In this document: positions 1 to 12,350 of the stretch, piece by piece
Layout of the letters: every line of letters begins with the position of its first letter
Numbering within the stretch: the first letter of the stretch is position 1
DNA from: Rhynochetos jubatus
Lineage: Eukaryota; Chordata; Aves; Eurypygiformes; Rhynochetidae
Direction of reading: 5' to 3'
Length of the DNA: 64,000 nucleotides
NCBI GenBank assembly: GCA_027574665.1
Contig: CM050651.1
Coordinates: 3,101,501-3,165,500, forward strand
The notes under the pieces: model-generated
What the model saw: the letters and a program-made list of their open reading frames with translations, nothing else
Databases searched by the model: none
What the model was told of the DNA's origin: nothing
Made by a program: the position numbers and the translations under genes

Positions 1-2230
1 GCCTCCACACTAAGATTCTTTTAAAGTGACATAATCTTCAAGATGGTGCCCTTGGAGAATATCCTTGGTAGGTAGGTCAGGAGCTGAAGGCAAGCTGTGA
101 ATCTAAAATAGGTAGGCCTCTGACCTAATTTTCTGTCACTGAAAAAGGGTAAGTACATATTTAGGTCTACTATAGCTATACAGAAAGGCTCCAGGTGTTC
201 TTGGGGCTATGCTGGTCTTGGTGTTTCATAGGTGTACATACACAAAAGGGGTTTCTATTGCAGTGTGCTGGTACTTTGTATGTCTTCAAATTGCCCCACC
301 CCTGTGTACAAAATATCTTCAACTTAAAAATTAAACTACAAGAAAAATAGTGGTCATTGTAAGTGCCAGTTATGCTGCCAAATCCTTAAATGAGTAATTG
401 GCTGTGTCCTGTACTGAGATTATAGAATACATATGTGTTTATACTCACATGTGCAGTGTTAGCCTGTGGTCTTTTCTCTCTACTTTTTGTCTGTTTAATT
501 ACATGTTGTCCACATCTGTTCTCCTGAGGCACTTTCTAGTGTGTGGAAAGGCGAATGTATTAAACTCCAGCAGGGCTGATGCTCGTAAGAAAGTATATGA
601 GGAAATACATTTTATTGTTTTGTTAAGCTATTCACTAAGGGAAATCAGCAGGCAGGCTGATTTTAATGCTTAGCTTTTAACATATCTCCACCTGGTCCTG
701 CACGTGAGAGACCTTCAGTACCCACAAGAGCATACTTTCTGTTTGTAGGAATAAAGACATGGGGGACATCATGTGGGGCTCTCTCCTGGGCAGGCGGCAC
801 TGCCAATATCAGTTATTGTTTAGTCGTAGAAGAGTCCCTCTGCTAAAGGGGAATATGATTCATTCCATGAGGAATGGATGATGAATGGAAGATGATTGTT
901 AGATGCCCATAATTTTCTAAGTCCAGATGAAGGATGATGAAATTTTATCATGAGTTATATTCATCTTTTCTTTCAGGTCCCTTAATGGTAGACTCTAGGG
1001 CAAATGGCATGCTTTCATTAGCTACTATCCCTAATCTGGTTTGTAAAGCGTGAGTTGTTCCTTAGGAGTGCGTGCGCACAGGGGATTTAGCGTGGATTTT
1101 GTAAATGCTGATCTGTATGTAACTACCTGTCAGTCAGACCTGTCTCTGAAAATGCTGAGATCTCTGTGTCTCATGGATTTTTCTTTGTGTCCCAAGGTTT
1201 TTAAAGCATCTTCCTTAATAAGATAGTAGTTCTTTAATGATCCAAGTGCAAATATTACCTATACTTATACATGTGCCTTTACTTGTAAAATATCATAAAT
1301 TTATATATTAATTTCACATTATCTGTGTTAATATTTCACTCATGGGTCAGTACTGGCATTTCTGGAGTCATAACCCATGTAGCTGAAGAAACAGTTGTTC
1401 AAGAAAATGATCTGGCTCATTGCTGGTGCACTGGAGCCAGGAGCTTGCCCTTGCCCTGCGTGTTTGTCTCCCACTTGTGCTCCCCAACTTGTATCTGCCC
1501 CCTCAGAGGCTCTGGCATGGCAGACATCCCTGTGAAACTCCTGCTGAACACAATCCTTCATTTGCAAGGGACATGAACTATGAGACTGGTGATATTTCAA
1601 TGTATACCAAAGCACGCTTTTTTTGGCAGTGTTAGGAGTTTCACGCAGAATAACAGGGAGTTTTAACATTGCAATCATGCAGCTAGTCTGTATGTTAAAT
1701 GCACTAATACCGAAGTCTCCGTGAAACTTCCTTAAACCTCTTCAGCTGTAATTGCTATACTGTTATGTTCTATCCTTAAGCAAAGCTTGAAGCACTGTAC
1801 ATGCTGTTGTAAGCTATTTATATCCTATTCCTATATATAGCATTGAGCATTACCATGTTTGTACTGTGGATGCTTTTAAGGGATTGTGCTATTTACTGCA
1901 ACTTTTAATTGATTTGCTGCTACTGTTCAGCAAAGCCATCTCCTGCCCCACAGTATGAGAACCTGGTGATACAGGCTATCACTGGAGTTAAATTTGGTAC
2001 TGAAGCTTTATAGAAGTTTTTACAACATTACATCGTAGCCTTGCGGTGAACAGTCTGCAATTTATTGCTGTGTTTTGCAGCAAGAAACTGGAAAAAGAGA
2101 TTGATGTTGGAATCATTTTATCTCCTAACGTCTGCATAGACATAGTTAACCAGTGGCATTGGCTTGGCTGTGATTTTACAGCACTTTTTAAAATGATGCA
2201 TGGAAAATAAATAAATCAAACCTACACATT
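1..2230. other. AT-rich noncoding stretch, possibly 3'-UTR-like
   Basis: No recognisable coding sequence. Frames are broken by stops every few dozen codons. The stretch is rich in TTTA and TGTA words and ends in overlapping polyadenylation-type hexamers (AATAAATAAAT, 2206-2216). A splice-acceptor-like site (TTTTGCAG, 2073-2080) lies about 125 bases before these signals, and one frame is open across it from 2004 to a TAA at 2208-2210, with no ATG before 2193. A small hairpin (CATTCC/GGAATG) lies at 861-876. The pattern could be the tail of a + strand transcript that begins left of the window, but random AT-rich DNA gives the same signals. Confidence 0.25.
2206..2216 (+). promoter_or_regulatory. 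Tandem polyadenylation-signal hexamers
   Basis: Two overlapping AATAAA hexamers are seen directly. Such hexamers are frequent by chance in AT-rich DNA. The only reason to list these is the splice-acceptor-like site and open stretch just upstream (2073-2207). There is no strong GT-rich downstream element in the next 40 bases, which argues against use. Confidence 0.2.
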
Positions 2231-4783
2231 CCTTTTCTGGGAATGGATGAGGATCTTTTTCAAGCAACTTTCATGCAAAACAGATTAGGCTACTTCTAGA
2301 CTTTGTAATGAATCTAAGTTAATTTCCCAATATTGTTTGTTTTTATGGTTTAATTTTGGTAGATTTTCTTTTACCAGGAGGTGACTGAAGTCTTCCTGTT
2401 CTTGGTCTTTGGCAGCTTATTATTGTGCACAGCTGTGGTCAGCTTGTAAATGTTGTCCCCTGACACAACCAAGTTTAAAGGCTTTGGTTTCACAGAGTTT
2501 TGTGTAATCTGACTTACTTGATATTTGGGACTGTTTCCCTACTCGCTTCAGGGAATGTGCCCTGAGGGTTAACTCCAAGAATTTCTAAGTGTGGTGCAAG
2601 ACCTCTTGCATCACATCTCATGGGGCAGCAATGCTGTCAAAGAAGCCCAAAGCCTTCATCTGTGTTGAGCTGCTCATGGGGCAGGCAGGGACTCTGCCAA
2701 ATGGGTAGCAGCTAATTTCACTTGCTGTCAGTTACTATTACTGTATTAAATTGTATTATATTATACTATATTGTATTTGGAGAGACTTTCCAATTAGATG
2801 GTCCAGTAGGTGTGATTTCCTGTGGGTAATCAGCCTGTATCAAAAGGAGTGGGGAAAACAAACAGCTCTTTACAACTCCTCCTCCTTATCACTATCAAGT
2901 AATTCCCAGAAGTTGCTTGACAGGAGATTAGCAACTGTCCTAGACATTAATGATACTTTGAGTGTAAGAAGCCTGTGCCAGGTGGGGAGAGGGAAAAGAG
3001 AGAATGATATGGGAATTCTTGCTGCCATATATTTCACCCAAATGTAGGTAGCAGCTGGGAAAGCCAGTGCTCCAGCACATACCGTGTAAACAGTCTAGGA
3101 AATATCAGAAAGTAGGCGAAAGGAACCCCCTGACTCTATGTATTCATACCATCACATCTGAGAGATTCTGAAATCTATGTACTAGGAACTTGCTTTTGTA
3201 AAGGAAACCTGTTTTTTATTTACTGGAGGTTTTCTGTGTTTTGAATAAAATGAGATATTTTACTGAAATATTTTTAGATCTTCCTCATGATAGAAGTGGT
3301 GTATCCTTTTGTTCATTGATATTCCTGTGATTTAGATAATAATGCATCCCTTTGCCTGTACAAGTATTATTCTGGAGGTAGTGAAAACTCCAAGGATTAG
3401 AGACTGATGATACAAAACCATATATTGATAAGAACATTTAAACCCTGCAGCGTCTTTCCGAACTACATGCAACATAAATAACGTATACTCTCAAGAGAAG
3501 AAAAACATACCTGTGGAGAATGCAAGAATAAATAATAAATGGAAAAAAAAGCTATTTTTCTCACATTATACACTGGAAAAAATATTTTTCTTCTTTTTCT
3601 GTATTAAGCATGAAAAAAAAGAGGAAATGGTGCTTTTCTTTTTTATGTATCAAACTGAAAAATAGGATGACAGATTAGGCAACTATTTCTTAGATAATAG
3701 TAAGGTGGGGGTTTATTAAGGCATCAGCATTTATAATTCTACTAAATGAGTATGTAATGTACCTTTTAGTATAATCAGGTCTTAATGTATGAATTCTTAC
3801 ATATCTTGACAAAGAAACCACTGTGTCTAACGACTACATGTTTGCTTCTACAGCATTTTGTCTTTTAATTATTGTTACCTTAAAAAGTTGATGATGGGGT
3901 TCAGAAAGAACCCAGGGTGGACAGAGATCCACAGGACTTTGTTACCTCTTGTTTTGCTTCACATGGCATATTTAGTTTAAAATGCCCTGAATTAGCTGCC
4001 TCTTTCCCTTGTATGTTTACTTCTCTTCCCTTTATTTTCTTACAGAAATCTGAATAGCTGATGTGGTCTGGTGGCCAAGGGGTCCTTGTATTGCCCTGGA
4101 GGAGCCCACCTGGTCTACCTGTGTGGAGTGCTCTACTCCTGTGCATGGACTCGAAACTGTCCAGCCTTTGCTTTCTTTGTTATTCCTTAACATAGACAGA
4201 GGCATCTGCTTTATATCTGTCTCAAAGAAATACGCAAGGCCAAAATATTTAAGAGCTTGTTTGCCTGCTCCCAGCCTCAGGAGTCCTTACGTATTTTTTA
4301 AAACTTAAGTTTATTTTCAAGGTCAATGATTATGTGTTTTTTTCCACATTCTGAAGGAAGATACATGGGTTACAAAAGGTAGTTCAAATGAAAACACCAA
4401 ATTGACCCCAAAATGCTGCATGTTAGCATTTTCTGAACGCTTTTTGCTGACACAACTCAGCAGTCCTGGAAAGAATATGAACCAAATCTGATTAGAGGAC
4501 TTCCAATAGTGCAGCAGTGACTGGCTCAGCGAAGGAGACCGCTATACTTTCCATCTGCTAGCTAGTTTCAGAGGTGACGATAGCAGAACTGCAGAGGGTT
4601 TTTTTGTCCTTCGTGCGCAAAGATGTCTTTTTGCTGCATGTGGTGGCCATGTTAACTAAACTGGTGGCTTCCTTTGTGTCTCATTGAACAAGTGATGAAG
4701 TAACTGATGATAATTCACATAAAATGGAGTAGAAAACAATGTTTTTGTGGGGTTTTTTGTGTCGTGTGAGTGTGTTTTTTCTG
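2231..4783. other. Unique noncoding DNA with AT-rich patches
   Basis: No gene or recognised transposon. An imperfect TATTA/TTATA repeat lies at 2734-2777. Several A7-A8 and T-rich runs cluster at 3540-3660. A splice-acceptor-like tract ends at TTACAG near 4046, but all three frames after it meet a stop within five codons, so it is not a coding exon start. Confidence 0.6.
2734..2777. repeat. Imperfect TATTA/TTATA simple repeat
   Basis: About 44 bases built from TATTA, TTATA and TGTATT words, seen directly. It is too degenerate to be a clean microsatellite. Confidence 0.6.
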
Positions 4784-4806
4784 CCCCCCCCCCCCCCCCC
4801 CCCCCC
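4784..4806. repeat. Poly-C tract, 23 bases
   Basis: An uninterrupted run of 23 C follows a T/G-rich lead-in (4740-4783). The opposite strand is G23, which can form a G-quadruplex. Its length is prone to polymerase slippage and sequencing error, so 23 should be taken as approximate. Confidence 0.95.
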
Positions 4807-6726
4807 ATTCCATACAGAAGTTGAGCTCCTGCTTTATCCAGATAAGTTCAGATCTGAGGCTCTGACATCAAAATGGGTTGTTGCAATTAGGAGAGAGGTG
4901 GTGGTGAATTCACTAGCGAGTCTATTGCTCAGAGCCCCAAGTCCAACCGAAATGGAACTGGCATTCAGAAATGTGATTACTAGTATAAAAGTTTGAGTTT
5001 GCATAAGTCGCCTTTCATTTTAAAAATAGTTGGCTACAGATTTCAGCTGCACTTGGATGACAGCCTGGGCTACTGCAGCCTCCGCTACTGTGAAACAAGT
5101 GTATGGCCTTACAGTACAGATGGCTGTTCCTTTAACTTGGCCACAGATATCAAGGGAATAATTTCCCTGATGGGATGGACATCCACACCTGAATCCTAGG
5201 TCTTTGTCCCGCTTCCCAGAATAGGTAGGTGGGCAGGTAGCACGGCAGACTCTGCAGTCTGTGTGGTAATGCTGCATACAGTACTTAAAAATATCAAACC
5301 CTTATTAATAACTATGCACCAATGGCACATTTTAAAAGCTTTTTTAGGAGAACTTTGTGGTGTGACTGCAGCTGGTTTTTAAAGTCCATTTATTGAATGT
5401 GGAATCCTGTACACCTTAGAAATGAGTAATGTAGGTGTTGAGAAGACTTTGTATCTGAAAGAGTTTACATACCTAGTATCTTCTGCTGAGCTTGTTACAC
5501 TGTTTTCCCACCTGTGGAACATACTATATATTTACAAATAATGCTTACATGTGGCATCCTCCTGGATTTCTGGTCCGTTTTATCAAGCACTTCTGTTTCT
5601 GTACTAATTCTGGAAGAAATCATGGATCTTGGAGAACACTGCAATGGTATGGTGGTGCTGCTTCTTAAAAGCTTTTAAGTACAAACCTAACTATTAGGAA
5701 TCTTTTGAGGTTCCTGAAGAATCCTCAAGGAGATTTTATGACAGGATTTAACATTACCATTTATCAGAAACATCACCACCCCTCCCCCCACCTAAAAAAA
5801 CTGAAATAGTTTCATCTGAAGTAAATTTTCCTTAGGTTTTCCATGTGTGTTTATCAGCAGACTAAAACATTACTCGTTGTTGCATTCAGTTTCATAGATA
5901 TGAAAACAGGAAACAAGATACAGTTCTTTAAGTATTTTCCCCATGTGGCTGTGTATAAAGAGATAATTTTGCTTATAGAACAGGCATATGTGTGGAGGTT
6001 TAATAATATCAGGCATTGTTTAAAATACCAAGGATCAAGTAAAGAGGTGCTCACAGTCAAATTCTCCTCCCTTTTGGCTTCTCTGCTCAACCTGCGATGT
6101 TCAGAAAACCATCAGCTATGCAGGAGGTCTCTGAGCTGCAGACAGGTAAGGGCTAACCCCCAGAGTCTTTGAGGAATCAGTAATGCCCAACTCTCTATCC
6201 CATCCCTTCAATTAGGATGAAAGGGTAAGCTCACATCAGAGTAGCATGCTTAGCCCTAAAGCCTGTGTTGATGAAGGTTAGTTAAAGACAAAAATCTCTC
6301 TGTAAGCTGGGAGCTTTCTAGGCATTTGTGAAGTTAGCACAATTGCCGTAGGACTAACCTGTGTAACGAACAGATGGATAGAAAGGTGTTACTCCATTTA
6401 AAATGCCACTGCATATTGCTAGAGACATTAAAGGACTGCAGTAGTCTGCCTTTATTGCACAGCTCAGAGAAATGAGGAGGAGACATCTGAGGTGCCTAGC
6501 CATTGGCTTTTATGTTCTCTGTTCATGGACTCATTTGTCAAACTCTCTTTGAGAACCTAGATGGGTCCAAGATTTTAAATCATACTTGGATAGTTATTTG
6601 TTGCCTACAGTTGTGCTGGAATGTATTGAAAGATGTTCACAGACAATTGCTATTCACATTATTATTCTTTCAAGTTCTGCAGTCTGTAAAGAAAATGTTA
6701 TTTTAGCTGGAAATTCAGATGTAGGG
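4807..6726. other. Unique noncoding DNA
   Basis: Nothing recognisable. ORFs here are at most 109 codons and look random. A short C-rich then A7 patch lies at 5771-5801. Confidence 0.6.
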
Positions 6727-6781
6727 TAGAATAGTTCCAGATGGAAAGGACCTACAGTGGTCATCTAGTCAAACTGCTCCC
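6727..6781 (-). mobile_element. CR1 LINE 3'-end fragment, reverse orientation
   Basis: The words GGAAAGGACCT and GTCATCTAGTC match the reverse complement of the conserved 3' end of avian CR1 elements. The fragment is about 55 bases and abuts a forward-oriented CR1 3' end, so the two form an imperfect inverted repeat. For example, CTAGTCAAAC at 6765-6774 faces GTTGGACTAG at 6893-6902. CR1 copies are usually 5'-truncated, so a bare 3' end is normal. The inverted arrangement suggests two insertions or a rearrangement. Confidence 0.7.
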
Positions 6782-6787
6782 TGGTGA

Positions 6788-6950
6788 TGTTGCTCAGAGA
6801 GGTGGTGGAGTCTCCTTCCCTGGAGACATTCGAAAGCTGCCTGGACTTGTTCCTGTGTGGTCTAGTCTAGGTGATCCTGCTCTGGCAGGGGAGTTGGACT
6901 AGATCATCTCTAGAGTTCCTTTCCGACCCTTAACACTGTGAATCTGTGAT
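6788..6950 (+). mobile_element. CR1 LINE 3' end, 5'-truncated
   Basis: A clear CR1 3'-terminal region. It contains the CAGAGAGGTGGTGGAGTC block (6794-6811), the GGAGACATTC block, GCTCTGGCAGGGGAGTTGG (6879-6897) and ACTAGATCATCTCTAGAG, and it ends in two degenerate copies of the CR1 terminal octamer (CTGTGAATCTGTGAT, 6936-6950). CR1 is the dominant LINE of birds and has no poly-A tail, ending instead in short tandem octamers. Only about 160 bases remain and no reverse-transcriptase coding sequence is present. It is the strongest single indicator of an avian or other sauropsid genome. Confidence 0.93.
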
Positions 6951-9635
6951 GTGAAGATAACTTTTTCTCACTTCTCTTTTGAGCATCAGATCCCTGGCTA
7001 GACTTAGGAGTGAGGGACTGCCTGAACAGGGAGAGGAAAACAGTTGACTCTACAGACTTGTTTCTTTGTGTTTGTGAATCTAACCTCAGAAGCTTGGGTA
7101 TCCAGTTTGAAAAATGGAAAAGATTAATTTAAACAGTGTAGGGTGTGTTTTTTCCATTTTTGCTCCCATTACAGTAGTCAACAGTCAATAGATGTAGTTG
7201 TTCCCCAAGATGTTGTTTCAGTTGCTGAACAAAGTACAGCTCTTTGATACACAGAATAGCTGTCTGAGCCAACTGCAGTCCAGGTGCCTACAGACACATC
7301 TGTCAGCCCCCAGAAGTGTTTAATGCTGTTGGTTGCTTTGGCCTGGGCAAGACTGGGGTGCAGGAATAGAAGTGTCTGCTTGAGCATGTTACCTTCAACT
7401 CAGTGGTACAGAACTTGAATTGTTTTAATGTTTAGCTTTTCCAGGCAAATTGAGAAAAAGGTATATTTTCACAGTTATTAAGTTAAATAAAGAAATAAAC
7501 GCGCAAAACTCCAGATCCAGATTTCTCTGAGTTTATTAAAGACAAAATTAGTATAATTTATACAGAAACATACTGTTGTTACATAAACCCAGGACTAAAA
7601 ATCTAAACAACCTGCACTGTCTCAACTGAAAGCAATTCTACTGATATTTTTGTAAAAGGAACACAATTTTAAGTTAAATTCTATCTAGTGGCTTAAGAAG
7701 GTCAACAGAGTTTAATTTCTGTAGGATTTTTCCATGAGGAGAAATAGGGGAAAAGGAACTGCTTGGAGGAAAAAAGTGAGAAATATCTATCAAGTAATTT
7801 TGCTGATTTGTGTAAGGCTTAACGTAACTACAAGAAAATGTAGCTGCAACTGGATTATACTGAAAAGAGCTGTGATATCTGATACTAGTATGATGTTGAT
7901 TCTCCTCAGAATTTAAATATGAAGCATCCCTGTGTGTGTCCCAGATGTTGTCAGAGAGTGGAAGTTAAACAAGGACCTTGTTAGAGATGTGTAGGTCTGC
8001 ATAATGTTAACTTCTCCCCACCAAAACACTACCATCGTTTTGGAATTACTTGAAGCTCACAAACCCAAAAAGGGATTAAGTGAAAGAGGAGCAGGTAATA
8101 TGTAGGTATTTGTTGATACTTATATTCTCCTTGCTTGACTTGTGTGAGAGAGCAGACTTAATAGACATCAAAAATGCACAGGTCGCACAGCCTAGCGGGG
8201 GATATACTTTACATTTCTCTGATCAATAGTACCTGAGGGGTGCCAGGGTAATTTTATCTGTTGCTTTGGTGCCCAAGACTAAACAAAGCAGTAGTGAATT
8301 ACAGACAGAACTCTTTCTGCCTCTTCTAAGTGCATACTCATATAGATGTGTAGCAATTGTATGTCTATATGTGAAATACATCCATCTGATACTGTGTTTC
8401 AATTGGAACTTCAGGTTACACTTTCTGGGAGGAGGGGAGAGCTGGAGGATGGAAAGAAGGGTGCATACCCACACTACATAAATGTAAATGTTTCTGATGT
8501 CTAAACCTCCCTACTTAGGAGCTGTTTCTATTCAGTGGTAACACAGGAAGAAAAGCCGTTGAACTTGGAAACAGAAATTAGGTACCTGGAGTTAGGTGTT
8601 GTGAATACTGTCCTGGGTCCTATTTAAATATGTGGGGTTTTTTTTCAATAGTGCTGGGCACCTGGCTGCTTCCAGTGGCAAATTTTGTCTGTGGGTGGTT
8701 CCTTAGCTGCCGTAACTAACAACCATTGCCAAGGAAGCCTTCAAAAGCTTGCCCTCCCTGCTGGCTTCTGTGGTCTTTGAATGCAGAACTAAGAGACCCT
8801 GCACAAAGGAGCTCCAGAACACCAGCTCCAGAGATGGCTTAAGCTCTGTGTGTGTCTGTGTGTGCATCGTATGTGCGGTAGTTGTAAAACATATCAAAAG
8901 TATGACTTTAGATGTGCATGCATATATGTGTGTATATATACTCCTGCATGTATGAATGTAATATTGTTTGAAGTTGGTATTCTTGAAAGGAATTTTCATG
9001 GAACAGTTTTATATTTAGAGAAAGACATTGTTAAGGTGAAGTTTGGCTTTTTGCAACAAACTGCTACTTGAGGTCTTTAAGATCACTTCCGCCTATGCAT
9101 GGTGATTAAATCCCCTCTGAGGTGGCAAAGGAGTAGGAAAACATTTGCATGAATTCTGCTTTCTATGCTTGAACACAGGCAGACACTATATTGGGAGTTG
9201 CTTTGAATTTGGAAGAATGAGATGAACATAAATGACATACAGGCCAGCATATGAATCATAAGCTTTAGAATAAACTTAGAGCTTACGCAGACTTCAGAAA
9301 GGGCTTGATGGCTGGCAGGCTTGAAGAAGAAATAGCCTGCTGGACCTGGAATCTGCAAAACCCCAGGCAGTACAGCTGCAGCCCAAAGGCAACTCATGTT
9401 TCTCCCCCAGGAGGAAAAAGATCAGTCACTTCTTGCACTCTCTTTTGTCTAGCAGAGTTTACAAAAAGCAGGCAGGGAAATCGGAGAACTCGTGAGTGGG
9501 ATTCAGAGCCAGAAATGCATGTCCTGCATTTCTAGACACAGGAGCTCTCCAATCCATCTGCTGATGGAAATGCTGGGTCTTGCCCTTGGATGCTTACTTT
9601 ACATATGCTATTTAACACAAATACTTGGTTCATGG
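6951..9635. other. Unique noncoding DNA
   Basis: No gene recognised. It holds a short interrupted TG repeat (8847-8864), a TA/TG patch (8911-8941) and a perfect POU-type octamer ATTTGCAT (9143-9150). The octamer is one of several in the window and so is not significant alone. Confidence 0.55.
8847..8864. repeat. Short (TG)n microsatellite with one interruption
   Basis: 18 bases of alternating TG with a single C interruption at 8856, followed 50 bases later by a TATATGTGTGTATATATA patch. Confidence 0.8.
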
Positions 9636-9686
9636 TGGTGAGCTGGTTTTGGTTGGGATAGAGGTAACTGGGATTAAACTATGACA
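9636..9686 (+). mobile_element. Possible 51-bp ERVL-type LTR remnant (start joined to end)
   Basis: The first ~30 bases (GAGCTGGTTTTGGTTGGGAT at 9640-9659, then AGAGGTAA) resemble the 5' start of the avian LTR family seen at 16165. The next ~20 bases (CTGGGATTAAACTATGACA, 9668-9686) resemble that family's 3' end. The whole LTR interior is missing. I see no convincing flanking target-site duplication. It is either an internally deleted solo LTR or a chance resemblance. The similarity was judged by eye. Confidence 0.45.
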
Positions 9687-12024
9687 GTCGGGCAGTTGCC
9701 AGAACATTAGTGAGTACAGCGAGAGAGAAGTTTTTGAGTGCCTTGATTTCCCTTCCTCCTTAGAAACAAGGTGAAGAAGGGGTTGAAAACCATCATAGGT
9801 ATTTTCATGAAAGTGTGCATGGGGGACTGCAGAAAACTTTTGTGAAATCCAGATCATGAAACTGTCTTAAGTAAAATTGCTTTTAGGACTGGAGACCAAC
9901 AAGAACAAATACTGTGTTATTCTCCAGATGCAAATATGTTTTGCTAGATAGGTAAAGATATAGTCATGCAACAGTTATTGAAGGGGCGCTCACACCCCTG
10001 TGTTGAAAATGAGTCAGATGGCCAAAGGTGCTGCAAGGAGGATGGGAAGACTTTACGCTGTCAGCATAACTTTTCTTTTACTGTGTAGTTGTGTGTGGGT
10101 GTTTTCTTTTTTTTCCTTAAAATACATCTGTATGTCTGTATTGGTATAGGGCATTGGCATAAGTGTGAGCAAGGAAATTCCTTCTGTGTAGCATGTAGAA
10201 AGTTCATTCTATTTTCTAAGTCTGTGGACCTTATTGGTATGAGAAGGATCCTAAGTGTAGGGAACCTGTATTTTGACTGGCCTGCTGATAACTTATCTCT
10301 GTGATGGAAATGGCCCCAGTTTGGGGCATGCACCAGATTTGGCTATGAATATTCATATTCCTAACTGCTTCTGATTATTAATCTGATATCCCGTTATGTG
10401 GATTAACCTTGTGAAAATAGCTATGGAATAATGATGACAAAGCATTTTGAGCAAAGAAAGCATGCTGGTAGCAGGTGATAAGTATGAACATAAAATTACT
10501 ATAAAACAAGTACAAAGTTGATTACTGGCTGAAATAGTTTTGTTTCCACTAAAGCCTGAAAGACTCCACATTTTTCTAACCCACGATGTTCAGCCCATGT
10601 CATTTGTATCATGCTGCCTTGGGTGCCTTGCTGCAGTGGAGGCAGTATTGGTGACGGTCCAGGAACATGTGAAAAAGCTTTAGTCATTCAGAAGGCAAGC
10701 CTTTATCAAAAAAACTGTTGTCATTATGTTGTTAAAATGGAAGAGTGGTGTCAGGGTAGGCGGCCAATTTTGTCTTGCTTTGAATATTTTCTTAAACCTC
10801 TGCAGACTTCTCTCTGAAACCCACTGACTGCGTACTTTTTTCCCCCAGAAACCTCCTCTGTGCAACGATGCTGATATTTTCCATTTTGCCAAGCTAGCCC
10901 CTGCAATGTTTTATCCCCAGAGAGGTTATTAATTGATTTATTCTTAAATTTGCAAATTGGCTTGGAAGAGCTGATACAGGGAAAACACCAGAAGAGATAC
11001 AAGTATGTTACAGGTAACGCTCACCTAGGCTCTTCTGGGAACACCTGAGAAACTTGCCGGGTTCGGGCTCTTGGGGCAGAGCCTTCCTTAGATGCTAACT
11101 ACTGGCTGCCAAAATGATGTTTACTGGCACAACTGAGATTGCATAGTGGGGTATAGAGCGCCACACACAGATTTTTTTGTGCTCTCTGTAGAGCATTGTG
11201 CTGTGTATTTCTTGACCCTTCCTCAACGTTTTAGTTGATGGTCATTCGCTGTCTTGTTTGTAATGAGCTCCCACTTGGGAGCTTATGTGGCCTAGCCTAA
11301 TCCTGCGTTAGTGTCCTAGGCTGTATGGTGTTGGGCTACATGTAACCATGGATGTCAAATGTCGTTTTCATTGCATTTCTTTTGTCTCACTGTGCTCATG
11401 GAGAAAAAAATATCCTGTAATGAAGACAGGAATGGGGTCAGACAACATGGAGTGCCATGCAGACACGCAGGAGGGAGGATTCTCGGCACTGATTCAAACC
11501 ACTGTGGCAGCTCCTGTTTGCGTGGAAATGAGCGTGAAGTCAAGCTTGAGGTGTGTTAGTAAACAAATAAAATACTTCAGCTTCAGACTTCAGAGAGGGC
11601 AGTAACCTGCTTCACAGAAATGCACCTCTGCTTCCTCTGCGTGAGCCAGAGGCCACTACCCCAGCTAGTGCTTGCTAATCTCTTGTTTCTGCCCACGCAA
11701 AGGGAGAGTTTCATATACAAATGCTTGTAGAGGCATATACAGGCAACGAACTTAAGTCACTAGTCACTTGGGATCAGGAGCTTAAGCAGGTTGTCTACTT
11801 CTCCAGGTCAGTTAAACAACTTGTTTAGGGATTTCTGTCAGATGCATGACTCTGCCAGGGCTTTGTCTTCTCCTGCCACTCTCTCCTGTGGGATGGCTAC
11901 ACATGGAGGACTTGCAGAGCTATCTGCAAGTAACATAATGTTCCTCCTGAGTTGCATAGCCATGTACTCCAAGAACAGTGTGTAATGTCAGTGTTTCACT
12001 GGGTTTTGGTTGGTTGCTGTGTGG
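9687..12024. other. Unique noncoding DNA
   Basis: No gene, repeat family or RNA recognised. ORFs here (up to 90 codons) overlap on both strands and look random. A T8 tract lies at 10107-10114. Confidence 0.6.
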
Positions 12025-12054
12025 TTTTTTTTTGGGTTTTTTTTTTTTTTTTTT
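12025..12054. repeat. Poly-T tract (T9 GGG T18)
   Basis: T9 at 12025-12033, GGG, then T18 at 12037-12054. No transposon sequence was recognised on either side, so it cannot be assigned as a retrotransposon tail. Confidence 0.9.
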
Positions 12055-12276
12055 GTGAGATGTTTTTCATTTGGATAATTTTCATGGCAGTAAAGGCAAA
12101 CTGAGACCTGTGTCAGCTGAATGTAGCACGTGGATATGGACCTCTGTCCAGTCCAGTGGTGCTGCACTTTCCTTCCCCTACCAATAGTGCTGATACATTG
12201 ACTTCTTGATATTTTGCCAACAGCTTTGCCTCTACCTCTTCATTGTCCTTAGATGGATATATTTCTAGCAATCTCC

Positions 12277-12350
12277 TTTTTTTTTTTTTTTTCCTTTTCA
12301 CATTTCATCTTCTTTCTTCCTTTTCCTCTCCTTTTCCTGCTTTATTTTTG
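12277..12350. repeat. Poly-T and polypyrimidine tract
   Basis: T16 at 12277-12292 is followed by about 55 bases that are almost entirely C and T with a few A and G. The opposite strand is polypurine. This is simple low-complexity sequence. Confidence 0.85.

Noticed and set aside
4031..4080. Strong-looking splice acceptor (pyrimidine tract then TTACAG)
   Set aside because: All three reading frames after it meet a stop within five codons, and no donor or polyadenylation context supports a noncoding exon.
9143..9150. Perfect POU octamer ATTTGCAT
   Set aside because: The same octamer or its complement occurs several times in the window (for example 13177-13184 and 60302-60309), as expected by chance in AT-rich DNA.
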